The notes under the pieces are model-generated. The model was given only the letters and a program-made list of their open reading frames with translations. It was not told the origin of the DNA and searched no databases. Source: a virus. From it: a stretch of DNA of 64,000 nt. The position numbers were made by a program, and so were the translations under genes. The stretch spans positions 1 to 64,000 of the IMG/VR virus record IMGVR_UViG_3300044691_000338. One strand, given 5' to 3'. Shown here piece by piece: positions 56,424 to 63,889 of the stretch; positions within the stretch are counted from its first letter, which is position 1, and each line of letters starts with the position of its first letter.

Positions 56424-57878
56424 TCACACCCATGCGGGAACTTCCTCGTCAGAAGCGAACAGACTGGTAGTCGTGCTGTCGCCGGGCATCGAAAACCGGG
56501 TGCGCGGGCCGTCGAACGTGAGCCAGACCGATCCGGTTTTGCCGTATCGGCGCTTGCCCAGGATGACCTCGGATTTGCCCTTCACCTGGTCGCGGCGCTT
56601 GTACCAAGCCTCTCGGTATGCGACCTGTTTTTCCTCACTATAGTTCGCTGGCGGGGTTGGAGGTTGCGCCGGAAAGTAAAGTTCCGGCCGCCACACCATG
56701 ACGATGTTATCCGCGTCCTGTTCGCCGGCGTGCGCCAGATCGGCGATGCGCGGGCGTTGCGCGTCTGGTCCCTCGCGCCGCTCGCCCTGCCGGGATGTTT
56801 GCACGAGCAACAGGATCGGAATGCCGAGCGATTTCGCCAGGGCTTTCAACGTGAACGTGATGGCCTGAGCCTGTTCCGTGCGGGACAAACGGGCCATCGA
56901 TTTGTCGGGTTTAATCAGGTCGCGATGATCGATGACGATCAGTTTCGCACCCTTCCGGCGGACCGCGATCCTGGCGCCGATGCACAATTCGGTCAGGCTC
57001 ATGCCGGTCCGGTCATCAACGGACAGGGGAAGTGCCCGCAACTCTTTTCGAACCTGGATCAGCGCCAAAGTGCGCGCGTCGGTGAGTTTGCCTTGCCGAA
57101 TATCGTCGGACGGAATCGAGGTGGCACTGGCCAGCATCCGCACCGCGAGATCCTTGCGGGTCATTTCCAACGAGACGATGTGCACCGATTGGCCCGCGGG
57201 AAGCGCACGCGCGATGGCCTCGGCGATCTGCATGCCGAGGGCTGTTTTGCCGTGTCCAGATCGGCCGGCGATCATGTCCAGTGCGCCAGGCCAGAGCCCG
57301 CCCCAAAGGTCATCCAGAGTTCCGATACCAGTCATGAGCCCGTCGACCTGGCCGGTCCGGTAGGCCCTGTCCGCGTCGTCCGTGGCGGTGTCGACTGACT
57401 CGGCCCAACCCGTGGCGGGTTCAACTGAGGCGACCTCCGACACGTCCATCAGTGACGCGACGAGGTCCGAGATTAGCGTGACGCCATCCGAACCTGGATC
57501 CGGCGTAAAACCGGAGGCGATCGCCTGCTCTCCAATGCCGATGACCTGACGGCGCACCCAGGATTCCCGGATGACCTCGGCGTATTCCGCGACCGTGGTG
57601 ATGGCGATCATGGAAGCAAGCAGGTTGGCGATCACCGCATCCGGAAACTCGCCCTTCAGCGAGACACCGGAAACAGTTTTACCGGCGTCGATCCGCTCGA
57701 TGATGCGGGCATAAACTCTGCCCAATTCGGCATCGTAAAAGTGTTCAGGCAACAAACCGACGCAGCGATCCCGCGCATTGTTGCTGTACAGCAACGCGCC
57801 AAGGATCGCCTGTTCCGCTTCAATGTTTGAAGGTTGTGCGCGGAGTGACAGGCCGGGATAGGGAGCATCATCCGGCAT
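56424..57878 (-). CDS. DnaB-family replicative helicase, 484 aa
   Basis: The N-terminal DnaB domain (NIEAEQAILGALLYSNN) is followed by the RecA-like core. Walker A is AGRSGHGKTALG near residue 204-215, Walker B LIVIDHRDLIKPD near 322, and LLVQTSRQGERREG then DLAHAGEQDADNIVMVWRPE match motifs H3-H4 with its Arg finger region. Unwinds DNA at the fork. Immediately upstream of the initiator gene, as in P22-type replication modules with their own helicase. ATG at 57878. Confidence 0.9.
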   Translation of the reverse strand: MPDDAPYPGLSLRAQPSNIEAEQAILGALLYSNNARDRCVGLLPEHFYDAELGRVYARIIERIDAGKTVSGVSLKGEFPDAVIANLLASMIAITTVAEYAEVIRESWVRRQVIGIGEQAIASGFTPDPGSDGVTLISDLVASLMDVSEVASVEPATGWAESVDTATDDADRAYRTGQVDGLMTGIGTLDDLWGGLWPGALDMIAGRSGHGKTALGMQIAEAIARALPAGQSVHIVSLEMTRKDLAVRMLASATSIPSDDIRQGKLTDARTLALIQVRKELRALPLSVDDRTGMSLTELCIGARIAVRRKGAKLIVIDHRDLIKPDKSMARLSRTEQAQAITFTLKALAKSLGIPILLLVQTSRQGERREGPDAQRPRIADLAHAGEQDADNIVMVWRPELYFPAQPPTPPANYSEEKQVAYREAWYKRRDQVKGKSEVILGKRRYGKTGSVWLTFDGPRTRFSMPGDSTTTSLFASDEEVPAWV

Positions 57879-57943
57879 CAGCGCGAATCCTTATGGTTGC
57901 GCTGTTCAGTCTTTAAGTGGCGGAGGTTGACACTTTACGCGCG

Positions 57944-58126
57944 TCAGGCGGGTGCGGTTTCGCGTTCCTTTTTGATAGCCACAAGGGATCGTTTGGCGAG
58001 TCTCCTCACCGCCTCAGACTGCGATGGGATCGGACGAAATCCAGTCCGAAAGTCCTCGATTTCCAACCACATATCCTGATCAAACTGGATCGTCAGATTG
58101 ACCGCCGTCGGGTCTTTGCCTCTCAT
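57944..58126 (-). CDS. Ribbon-helix-helix (CopG-like) protein, 60 aa
   Basis: Start MRGKDPTAVNLTIQFDQDMW at 58126 with AAGGA upstream. Strand VNLTIQF, then helices MWLEIEDFRTGF and SQSEAVRRLAKRSL. The upstream 130 bases have GTGTC repeated three times (58131, 58172 and 58179 region) and TTGACA on the minus strand, a likely self-controlled promoter. It could control dnaB and the initiator, which follow. Confidence 0.65.
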   Translation of the reverse strand: MRGKDPTAVNLTIQFDQDMWLEIEDFRTGFRPIPSQSEAVRRLAKRSLVAIKKERETAPA

Positions 58127-58260
58127 TTTGGCGTGTCCTTGGTTCGAAGGGGGGAATGGAATATTGAATCGGTAGCGTGTCAAGTGTCCGATACCCGACG
58201 TAACATTACAAATGCGGTGTTTCGCGTGGCCTAAGAACAAGAACAAAACAATGTTGCGCC
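58127..58260 (-). promoter_or_regulatory. Intergenic region before the RHH and dnaB genes
   Basis: 134 bases, AT-richer than flanking genes. On the minus strand TTGACA is followed by TATTCC at 14 bases or TTCCAT at 16; neither is ideal. Repeated GTGTC half-sites could bind the RHH protein. The stretch AAGAACAAGAACAAAACAA next to the helicase stop is a short direct repeat. Confidence 0.35.
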
Positions 58261-59523
58261 TCATCCCTCGACACAGATCAGGCCGTGCGTCGGCCGGGTG
58301 GCGGAGACGTACAGACCTCGGAGTCCCTCGCCGCGGTTGCTGCCCACCCAACGGCGCATCTCCGGGATGTCGACGAAGGTATTACGCATTGTAAGGCCCT
58401 GACTGTTGTGTACGGTGAGCGTATAGGGGGCCTGCGCGGTCACCAGTGACTGCTTGAAGGCATGGAATCGGCCCCACTCGCCATTGCGGCGCGCGGTATC
58501 CGCCATGGCCGTCAGCTTCGCCTGATAGGCCCTCTCATCGGCCGGCATGTGGACCTCGACGGCCTTCTTGTCCTCGGTTTCGACCACCATGCGCCACGTT
58601 GGGAGGCCGGCACGGTTGTCTTTGCCGATCTCCCGGACAATCACTTCCTCGTTCGTGTTGAGGATGATCTTGCGCCGCTCGACCAGCGTTTCGCGGATCA
58701 GCGCGCGCTCCCCGACCACGAATGGCGTGTTGGTCGGGCCGTAGCGCCACTGGCGGATCCGGATGTTCGTCGTCGCCACCGTCTTGTTCGTCCAGCACAG
58801 ATATCGAAAAGCCAGGCTGTCGGCGTTGAACTCTTCACTGGTGAACGCTTTCTTGAGCCATACACCTGGCTCGCGCGGCACGAACACGCCATAGGCGCCG
58901 CTGTGCGCCGGCTTGCACCAATCCCAGTTCGGCCCGTCGGTCTGGCACTTTCGGACCTCCCAGGCGGCGGCGAGCACAGGGTTGTCCTCGGCCTGCCGTT
59001 CTGGTTTGGACAGGTGGCTATGGTGTTCGGTATCGAATGTCGGGCTGCGGCCTTCCCCGACCGGAAATAGTTGGCCCTCGTCGCCGAAGAAAATGACCGC
59101 CCGCCCGTCCAGCCATCGCTCAATGTGCTGATAAAGATCGGTTCCGACCATGCTCGTCTCGTCGATGAACACGATGTCGGCATTGACCGACTCGGCTTTC
59201 GGATTGCGCGTGAAGATCAGTTTATCGCCGCGTGGCTTCGGCGTCAGCCCGAGCAGCGTCTGCAGCGTGCAGACACCGACATCAACACCGCCGGCGCGGA
59301 GCTTCTTACGGGCGACGCCACATGCCTGATGCGTCGGCGCGCTGATCGCCACCGGCTTCCATCCCTCGTGAAGGGTGGCGGCGATCACCTGCATTAGAAC
59401 CGTCTTGCCGCTGCCGGCATCGCCCGTGACAAGATGATGCCGCCGGGCTTTGATCGACTCCATCACCTCGGTGTACGCGCGCTCCTGGTCGGGATTGAGG
59501 GTGTAGCCGAGGGTGTTCCTCAC
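58261..59523 (-). CDS. SF1 (RecD/Dda-like) DNA helicase, 420 aa
   Basis: Motif I GDAGSGKT at residues 34-41, motif II DETS at 121-124 in VFIDETSMVG, motif III FFGDEGQLFPVGEG near 146, motif V TVHNSQGLTMRNTFVD near 372 and motif VI LYVSATRPTHG near the end. The size and motif order fit Dda/RecD2-type 5'-3' helicases. Probably helps replication start or recombination. ATG at 59523, just after the 75-aa gene. Confidence 0.85.
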   Translation of the reverse strand: MRNTLGYTLNPDQERAYTEVMESIKARRHHLVTGDAGSGKTVLMQVIAATLHEGWKPVAISAPTHQACGVARKKLRAGGVDVGVCTLQTLLGLTPKPRGDKLIFTRNPKAESVNADIVFIDETSMVGTDLYQHIERWLDGRAVIFFGDEGQLFPVGEGRSPTFDTEHHSHLSKPERQAEDNPVLAAAWEVRKCQTDGPNWDWCKPAHSGAYGVFVPREPGVWLKKAFTSEEFNADSLAFRYLCWTNKTVATTNIRIRQWRYGPTNTPFVVGERALIRETLVERRKIILNTNEEVIVREIGKDNRAGLPTWRMVVETEDKKAVEVHMPADERAYQAKLTAMADTARRNGEWGRFHAFKQSLVTAQAPYTLTVHNSQGLTMRNTFVDIPEMRRWVGSNRGEGLRGLYVSATRPTHGLICVEG

Positions 59524-59525
59524 AG

Positions 59526-59753
59526 TCAGGCGGCTTTCGTCTCGTCGGCCGATGCCAGACGCCTGATGTCTGACAATTTGGCATCATCGATAAGATCGAC
59601 CTCAATGGGAAGTTGTTCGAGCACGAGGCGGTAACCCTTATCGCGTAGCGCCTCGACCAACAGAAACCCGCAGTACTTCCCGGTGCCGGCGTCCTTGACC
59701 GACTGGCCCAATGTCTCGGACGTCGCGACGGCATCCATGGTGTCAACTCGCAT
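59526..59753 (-). CDS. Small protein, 75 aa, unknown function
   Basis: Start MRVDTMDAVATSETLGQSVK at 59753 with GAGGA eight bases upstream. Contains KYCGFLLVEALRDKGYRLVL and an acidic C-terminal half. Between the Gp88-like and helicase genes. Confidence 0.55.
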   Translation of the reverse strand: MRVDTMDAVATSETLGQSVKDAGTGKYCGFLLVEALRDKGYRLVLEQLPIEVDLIDDAKLSDIRRLASADETKAA

Positions 59754-59779
59754 TGTCGTTTCCTCTGGTAAGAAATTAA

Positions 59780-60772
59780 TCAAAGCCCGCGCGCCTTTGC
59801 TGGCGGCAGGCGGGTAACACCGCGGGCGGCGATGAACGCCTCGACGGACTCAAACCGCTCGGAGGGCAACGGGGGCAGCGTGTTGCGTATCTCAGGAATA
59901 GGACGTGCATATTTTGCGTGGGTTTTGGCGGGGCGGCCGCTACGCTTCCCATTGACGTTCCCGTGCCCGAGAAACCGCACCCGGACGTGCGCAAGCTTCG
60001 GATTCCAGCAGATGCCGCACGTCGAACAGTGATCCGTCTTACCGATCTCCTGCGGGCAGATGAGCGATTTTGTCGCAGGATCAAAGGCATATCGCTCTGG
60101 CTTCTTCCAGGTCGTAGCGACCTGCATGGGGGCGTATGGCGTGTCCTCGGCCACGGAGAAACGAACCTGCCACCGGCCCGGCCGGCGGACGTTCATCGCC
60201 ATGATCTCTTTGCCGATCGCACTATCGGACGGCCGCGCCGTGTATCCCCAGACGTGCAACTCCGGGAGCGCATCCGACCACTCTACCCATTGGCGAAGGT
60301 AGGCCAAATCGGGAAAGTCGCCGAGAATGTGCAGTCGGACTGAGAAGCCCTTGGGGTGCCGGATCGACAGCCATTCCAATTCGCCGTCCAGGCTCATCAT
60401 CAGCGCGGGATTATAGCGGAACCGGACGGCCATCGGCATGCCGTTACCAAAACACTCGGCCCAGCACGCACATGATCGCGGGCAGGTCGCGCGCTCTTCC
60501 AGCGATAGATTGTAGTGCCGCATGCCTGCCCACGGGCCCACCATGATCTGGTTGCCGGTCTTGGCATTGTTGATGCCCTCGATGAGGACCTGATTGCGCT
60601 CAGAGGCATCGAAGACGCGGCTTGGGAACATCGTGCGTGCCTCGACCACTGGCGGCGCGGACGGCGCCAGTGCCGCCCATGTTCGCGGCGTTGGTTCTGT
60701 CACCACGGGGTTTTTGAACCGGGCTTGGCCGCCAACGGAGTAAGCGCGTTTGTTGCCGGTCAGGAGTCTCAT
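59780..60772 (-). CDS. Gp88-like protein with Cys clusters, 330 aa
   Basis: A Cys-rich first site ATCPRSCACWAECFGNG near residues 93-109 and a second ICPQEIGKTDHCSTCGICWN near 248-267 flank segments LHILGDFPDLAYLRQWVEW and PELHVWGYTARPSD. This is the Gp88 family of phage proteins, whose Cys arrangement recalls Fe-S or radical enzymes. The activity is not established to my knowledge. ATG at 60772 overlaps the GcrA-like gene. Confidence 0.75.
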   Translation of the reverse strand: MRLLTGNKRAYSVGGQARFKNPVVTEPTPRTWAALAPSAPPVVEARTMFPSRVFDASERNQVLIEGINNAKTGNQIMVGPWAGMRHYNLSLEERATCPRSCACWAECFGNGMPMAVRFRYNPALMMSLDGELEWLSIRHPKGFSVRLHILGDFPDLAYLRQWVEWSDALPELHVWGYTARPSDSAIGKEIMAMNVRRPGRWQVRFSVAEDTPYAPMQVATTWKKPERYAFDPATKSLICPQEIGKTDHCSTCGICWNPKLAHVRVRFLGHGNVNGKRSGRPAKTHAKYARPIPEIRNTLPPLPSERFESVEAFIAARGVTRLPPAKARGL

Positions 60773-60987
60773 CGCACGGTGAACCGGCCGGACGGTGGCC
60801 GAGCCGGGAAATCATTCCGCCGCGCGATGGCGCAGACCGCTTCCCGGGTGATCCCCAGGAACCACGCGACCTCGGATGCCGTCTTGCCTTCGTCCCACAG
60901 GGCACGAGCGCGGTCGATCACATCCGGAGCATGGTTTGGCCGGTGTCGGTTCGTATTGCCCCTGGCGGCGTCTGAGGTCGTGCCCAT
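60769..60987 (-). CDS. GcrA-like helix-turn-helix protein, 72 aa
   Basis: Residues about 22-66 (VIDRARALWDEGKTASEVAW then FLGITREAVCAIARRNDFPA) resemble the N-terminal domain of GcrA, the alphaproteobacterial sigma70 cofactor that acts at methylated GANTC sites. The C-terminal sigma-binding part is absent. ATG at 60987 overlaps the RuvC-like stop (TGATG). It could bind host or phage promoters; a general HTH of another family is the alternative. Confidence 0.55.
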   Translation of the reverse strand: MGTTSDAARGNTNRHRPNHAPDVIDRARALWDEGKTASEVAWFLGITREAVCAIARRNDFPARPPSGRFTVR

Positions 60988-61529
60988 CACGCGGCCCGCC
61001 GCTTACGAAAATCGGCATGCCTGATCCCGCACTCGTAGCTCCAAACCACGGCAGCATCGCGCGCATTCGGTTCGGTGATGTCCCAACCCATCGACTTGAT
61101 CCAGGGCGCGATGATCGCGGTTTTGACGGTCAGTTGCGGTCGCACTCGCTTTTCCATGTCGGTCAGGCGGGTCCGACCGATCACAGCACCACGGAGCGTA
61201 TCGAGCGAGTGAGAGACGATCGGGACCCGCGCCCGATGCGCGCACCCTCTCGCAGCGAACGGCAATCCGTAGTTGTAGACGCATGACTCGCGACTGCCTT
61301 GCTGATCCGGAGCCAACGGGTCCTCATAGGAGATCAGGTCTGGTCGCTCGGTCTCGATGAACTCGTCCAGCCAGTCCTCAAGAGCCGCACAGACCGCGCC
61401 GTATCCTTTGTCCTTGGGGAGCACGACAGCCCCCCACCGCGGTTCCCTGTCACCAGGACGGCCGAATGCCCATCCGACCGTCGGCGACAGGTCGAGCCCC
61501 AGAACTTTCCCGGGCCCGAGGTTGCTCAC
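60987..61529 (-). CDS. RuvC-like Holliday-junction resolvase, 180 aa
   Basis: RNase H-fold acidic residues: LGLDLSPTVGWAFG (Asp near 13), LISYEDPLAP (Glu near 69), and EPNARDAAVVWSYE (Asp near 158). The order and spacing fit phage RuvC-type resolvases. It would resolve recombination or replication intermediates before packaging. Coupled to both neighbours. Confidence 0.75.
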   Translation of the reverse strand: MSNLGPGKVLGLDLSPTVGWAFGRPGDREPRWGAVVLPKDKGYGAVCAALEDWLDEFIETERPDLISYEDPLAPDQQGSRESCVYNYGLPFAARGCAHRARVPIVSHSLDTLRGAVIGRTRLTDMEKRVRPQLTVKTAIIAPWIKSMGWDITEPNARDAAVVWSYECGIRHADFRKRRAA

Positions 61530-62239
61530 TGGATCGTATCAGGCGCCGACGCCGATCCTTGGCGAAATGCGTCCGTGTCCTTTTCAAGTTGCGTCCGGCT
61601 ATCGACGGGAGGTTGCTCCTTGCGCGGGCGGCCACGCGGCTTCGGCGTCCCGGTCGCCTGCTGCACGTTCTCGGAACCGGGTTTCAGTTCGCTGCGCAAC
61701 GCGATCCCATCGCCATGGCCATCGCGCCAGCCGACGAACTCGGGCGATCCGGGCTTGCTCGAGTACGGGTTGCTTTCCAGCGCGTGCCCCTTCTTGCCGG
61801 CCTGCCAGCCCTGCTTGCGGGCGCGGGCCATGCGCAGCTCATCGGCGACGTCGCCCGTCGCTGGGGTGAACATCTCTGCCTGCTGAACCGACATCGTCCA
61901 CCGATCGTCAGCCCGCGGCGGAATAAGTTCGCCCGCGACCGCGTACTGGGTCAGGCCCATGATAAAGGCCATGGCCTTGTCCAGATCCTTACGACCAAGT
62001 TTGACCGTCGCGGCCAGCAATTCCCGGTCGACACCCTGTTGCTCGTAGCGATTGATCGCCGCGCCCTTGAGGCCCGCCAGACTGGCGATGCGGGTATCGA
62101 AGTCCAGCATATCGGTCAGCGCCTTGGCGATCAGCGCCGGCGGGACATTGCTTTGCGGTGGATCCGCCCCCTGATCGTTGAATGACTCGCTCGGAGCCGA
62201 TGATCCGTTCGGCGTCGCGCCTTTTTTCGGTCGTGCCAT
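61526..62239 (-). CDS. Protein with an RMF-like (ribosome modulation factor) motif, 237 aa
   Basis: Start MARPKKGATPNGSSAPSESF at 62239. Residues 45-110 are helical (ALIAKALTDMLDFDTRIASL; YEQQGVDRELLAATVKLGRK). Residues about 150-185 read QGWQAGKKGHALESNPY to PEFVGWRDGHGDG, the spacing of ribosome modulation factor. A GRPRKEQPP AT-hook-like element follows. RMF itself dimerises ribosomes; whether this phage version touches ribosomes is unknown. Confidence 0.6.
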   Translation of the reverse strand: MARPKKGATPNGSSAPSESFNDQGADPPQSNVPPALIAKALTDMLDFDTRIASLAGLKGAAINRYEQQGVDRELLAATVKLGRKDLDKAMAFIMGLTQYAVAGELIPPRADDRWTMSVQQAEMFTPATGDVADELRMARARKQGWQAGKKGHALESNPYSSKPGSPEFVGWRDGHGDGIALRSELKPGSENVQQATGTPKPRGRPRKEQPPVDSRTQLEKDTDAFRQGSASAPDTIQ

Positions 62240-62282
62240 GTAACTCAACCCTTCCTTCGCGGACCGGGATGGCCCGCTCTGA

Positions 62283-62519
62283 CTATTCTGCGGCGGATTC
62301 GGATTCGGGAACTCGCTGGAAGTCGTTGGCAGTGATGTCTCGTGCCGTTGCGATGGTGATCTTATCAATCACATCCAGGCTTGGCCGCTTCTTTTCATTG
62401 AGAATTTCGGAAAGATAGCCCTGAGCGATCCCTGACCGGGCGCCAAACTCCGCCAATGTCTCTTGATGCTCGAAAAGCCACCGACGAAGAGGATGAATTG
62501 CCTTGCTCATGCCACGCAT
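62283..62519 (-). CDS. Cro/CI-type repressor (XRE HTH), 78 aa
   Basis: HPLRRWLFEHQETLAEFGAR then SGIAQGYLSEILNEKKRPSL is a typical XRE helix-turn-helix with no oligomerisation domain, so Cro-like. ATG at 62519 or 62510; neither has a clear SD, and the transcript may be nearly leaderless. It is the first gene of the early minus-strand operon and faces the plus-strand genes across a dyad operator. Confidence 0.75.
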   Translation of the reverse strand: MRGMSKAIHPLRRWLFEHQETLAEFGARSGIAQGYLSEILNEKKRPSLDVIDKITIATARDITANDFQRVPESESAAE

Positions 62520-62530
62520 ATCGCACCGAG

Positions 62531-62591
62531 AACAAAATTCGTCAACAACGATCAATCTGTCGTTGACAGAATTCGTTGTTAGAGATATTTC
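62531..62591. promoter_or_regulatory. Immunity-region dyad operator and early promoters
   Basis: AACAAAATTCGTCAACAACG (62531-62550) and, inverted, CGTTGACAGAATTCGTTGTT (62561-62580) form a 50-bp dyad. The plus promoter TTGACA-N17-TATTTC (62563-62591) overlaps the right arm. The minus strand offers TTGACG or TTGTTG within the left arm, with poor -10 matches. A repressor bound here would shut both directions. Confidence 0.65.
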
Positions 62592-62749
62592 CCATCCGAG
62601 CCCGCCTTGGCAACAAATCCATGGCGGCTCACTTCAGGAGGGAGGTTCAGCATGAGGACGTAACGCACAGTCAAATTGACGTTTCGACAAAGTTGGGAAC
62701 AAAGGGGCCGGCTCTCCTGGGTCGGCCTCATTCCACACAGGATAAATCG
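62592..62749 (+). promoter_or_regulatory. Leader of the plus-strand operon with a three-codon frame
   Basis: CAGGAGGGAGG is followed by ATG AGG ACG TAA at 62652-62663, a strong ribosome site in front of a three-codon frame. Further on, GGGGCCG and CGGCCTC form a 7-bp hairpin. An in-frame longer start of the next gene (ATG at 62621) would read through this, but the SD at 62739 region and the frame use make 62750 the better start. Confidence 0.35.
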
Positions 62750-63133
62750 ATGTCAGATGATATGGGAGCGATGGTCAAGGCGATCATCCAGGCTCAAGTA
62801 ATTCAGGCACTGAACAGCGCGCCGGATGCAATCGAGGCGCTTGTGAAGTCGGCGCTGCATCAGAAGGTGGACGATAACGGCAACATCGCCCGGTACTCGA
62901 GCGACAACAAATTACCATATCTCGATTGGTTGGTCGGTCACAGCATCCGGAACGCGGTCAGTCAAGCGGTTGGCGAGGTGATCCGCGAACGGACGCACGA
63001 GATCACGGAACTCGTTCGTCAGGGACTGGCGGCAGAGAGTGTGGTCAGCGCCGTCGCCAAGGCGATCACGAAGTCCGCCGAAATGGACTGGAACATCGAT
63101 GTTCGCTTCGAGGTCGAGAAGGACCGGCGATGA
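62750..63133 (+). CDS. Helical protein, 127 aa, first gene of the plus-strand operon
   Basis: MSDDMGAMVKAIIQAQVIQA with AGGA seven bases upstream. Contains APDAIEALVKSALHQKVDDN and a long amphipathic helix (HSIRNAVSQAVGEVIRERTH). No family recognised. Under direct control of the dyad operator, so probably expressed early or in the lysogen. Confidence 0.6.
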   Translation: MSDDMGAMVKAIIQAQVIQALNSAPDAIEALVKSALHQKVDDNGNIARYSSDNKLPYLDWLVGHSIRNAVSQAVGEVIRERTHEITELVRQGLAAESVVSAVAKAITKSAEMDWNIDVRFEVEKDRR

Positions 63134-63276
63134 ACATGCCCTTCACCAGCGATCGTCCGCAGCGGATTGAGCCGATGCGCGTGCCGATCCCGTGGCGCGT
63201 CTGGGTCACCGTTGGGAGTTACGTCGCGGCGGTCGCCGTGGCTGGCGCTGTCACGCTCTGGGCGCTTCTCCCGTGA
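63130..63276 (+). CDS. Small membrane protein, 48 aa
   Basis: MNMPFTSDRPQRIEPMRVPI then WRVWVTVGSYVAAVAVAGAV TLWALLP, read here in two parts, gives one C-terminal membrane helix. ATGA overlap with the previous gene and GTGA with the next. Confidence 0.55.
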   Translation: MNMPFTSDRPQRIEPMRVPIPWRVWVTVGSYVAAVAVAGAVTLWALLP

Positions 63277-63623
63277 TTTCCCCGCACCGCCTCGCAGCCC
63301 GAGCCAGCACAATCCTCAACGCCTGCGGCGGGCAACCGACCCGGCAGGAACTGGGCCCGATGACGTCCAGGACCACGGTGGCGTGGGACGCGTACCGGTG
63401 CGGCTGGTTTCTGGCCGCGGCGCGTGATGAGCTATCGTTCCTGCATGATTGTCGATCACGGGATGTCGCCAGCCTGAAATGGAGCTACCGCGCGTATCTG
63501 GCCCGGCGGTCCCGTGCACGACACTGCATCCGATTGGCTGCGCGCCACCTCGCACAGGCCGAGGAAGGGTTTTCGGTGCTGCAACCCCGACTGACCTGGG
63601 CACTGATGGAGAACGGATTCTGA
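63273..63623 (+). CDS. Basic protein, 116 aa, unknown function
   Basis: GTG start at 63273 overlapping the previous TGA. MISPHRLAARASTILNACGG, then DVASLKWSYRAYLARRSRAR. Arg-rich helices. Coupled to the RHH-like antitoxin gene that follows. Confidence 0.55.
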   Translation: MISPHRLAARASTILNACGGQPTRQELGPMTSRTTVAWDAYRCGWFLAAARDELSFLHDCRSRDVASLKWSYRAYLARRSRARHCIRLAARHLAQAEEGFSVLQPRLTWALMENGF

Positions 63624-63889
63624 TGAACAAAGAACGAATCGACATTCGTCTGTCCAAAGAGAACAAGGAACTGATCGAGCGCGCCGCCTCAATAGAGGAC
63701 ATCAGCGTATCAGCGTTCGTTGTCGGGAATGCTCTGTTCAATGCGCGGCAGGTCGTGGCCGAGCACGCTCAATGGACTTTGAGAAGACGCGACAGCAAGG
63801 CGTTCGTCCAGGCGCTGCTGAATCCGCCCGAGCCGAATGAAACATTGAAAGCGGCGGCCGAGAGACGGCGCGCGGAAGGGGAAGCCTGA
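63623..63889 (+). CDS. DUF1778/TacA-antitoxin-like RHH protein, 88 aa
   Basis: ERIDIRLSKENKELIERAAS then IEDISVSAFVVGNALFNARQ and a C-terminal toxin-binding-like part (WTLRRRDSKAFVQALLNPPE). This matches TacA-type antitoxins that normally sit beside a GNAT-type toxin. The next frame starts at the overlapping ATG but its visible 37 residues do not look like a GNAT toxin, so this may be a solitary regulator. Confidence 0.65.
   Translation: MNKERIDIRLSKENKELIERAASIEDISVSAFVVGNALFNARQVVAEHAQWTLRRRDSKAFVQALLNPPEPNETLKAAAERRRAEGEA

Noticed and set aside
58140-58160. GGTTCGAA as a tRNA T-loop
   Set aside because: No matching acceptor or anticodon stem is found around it.
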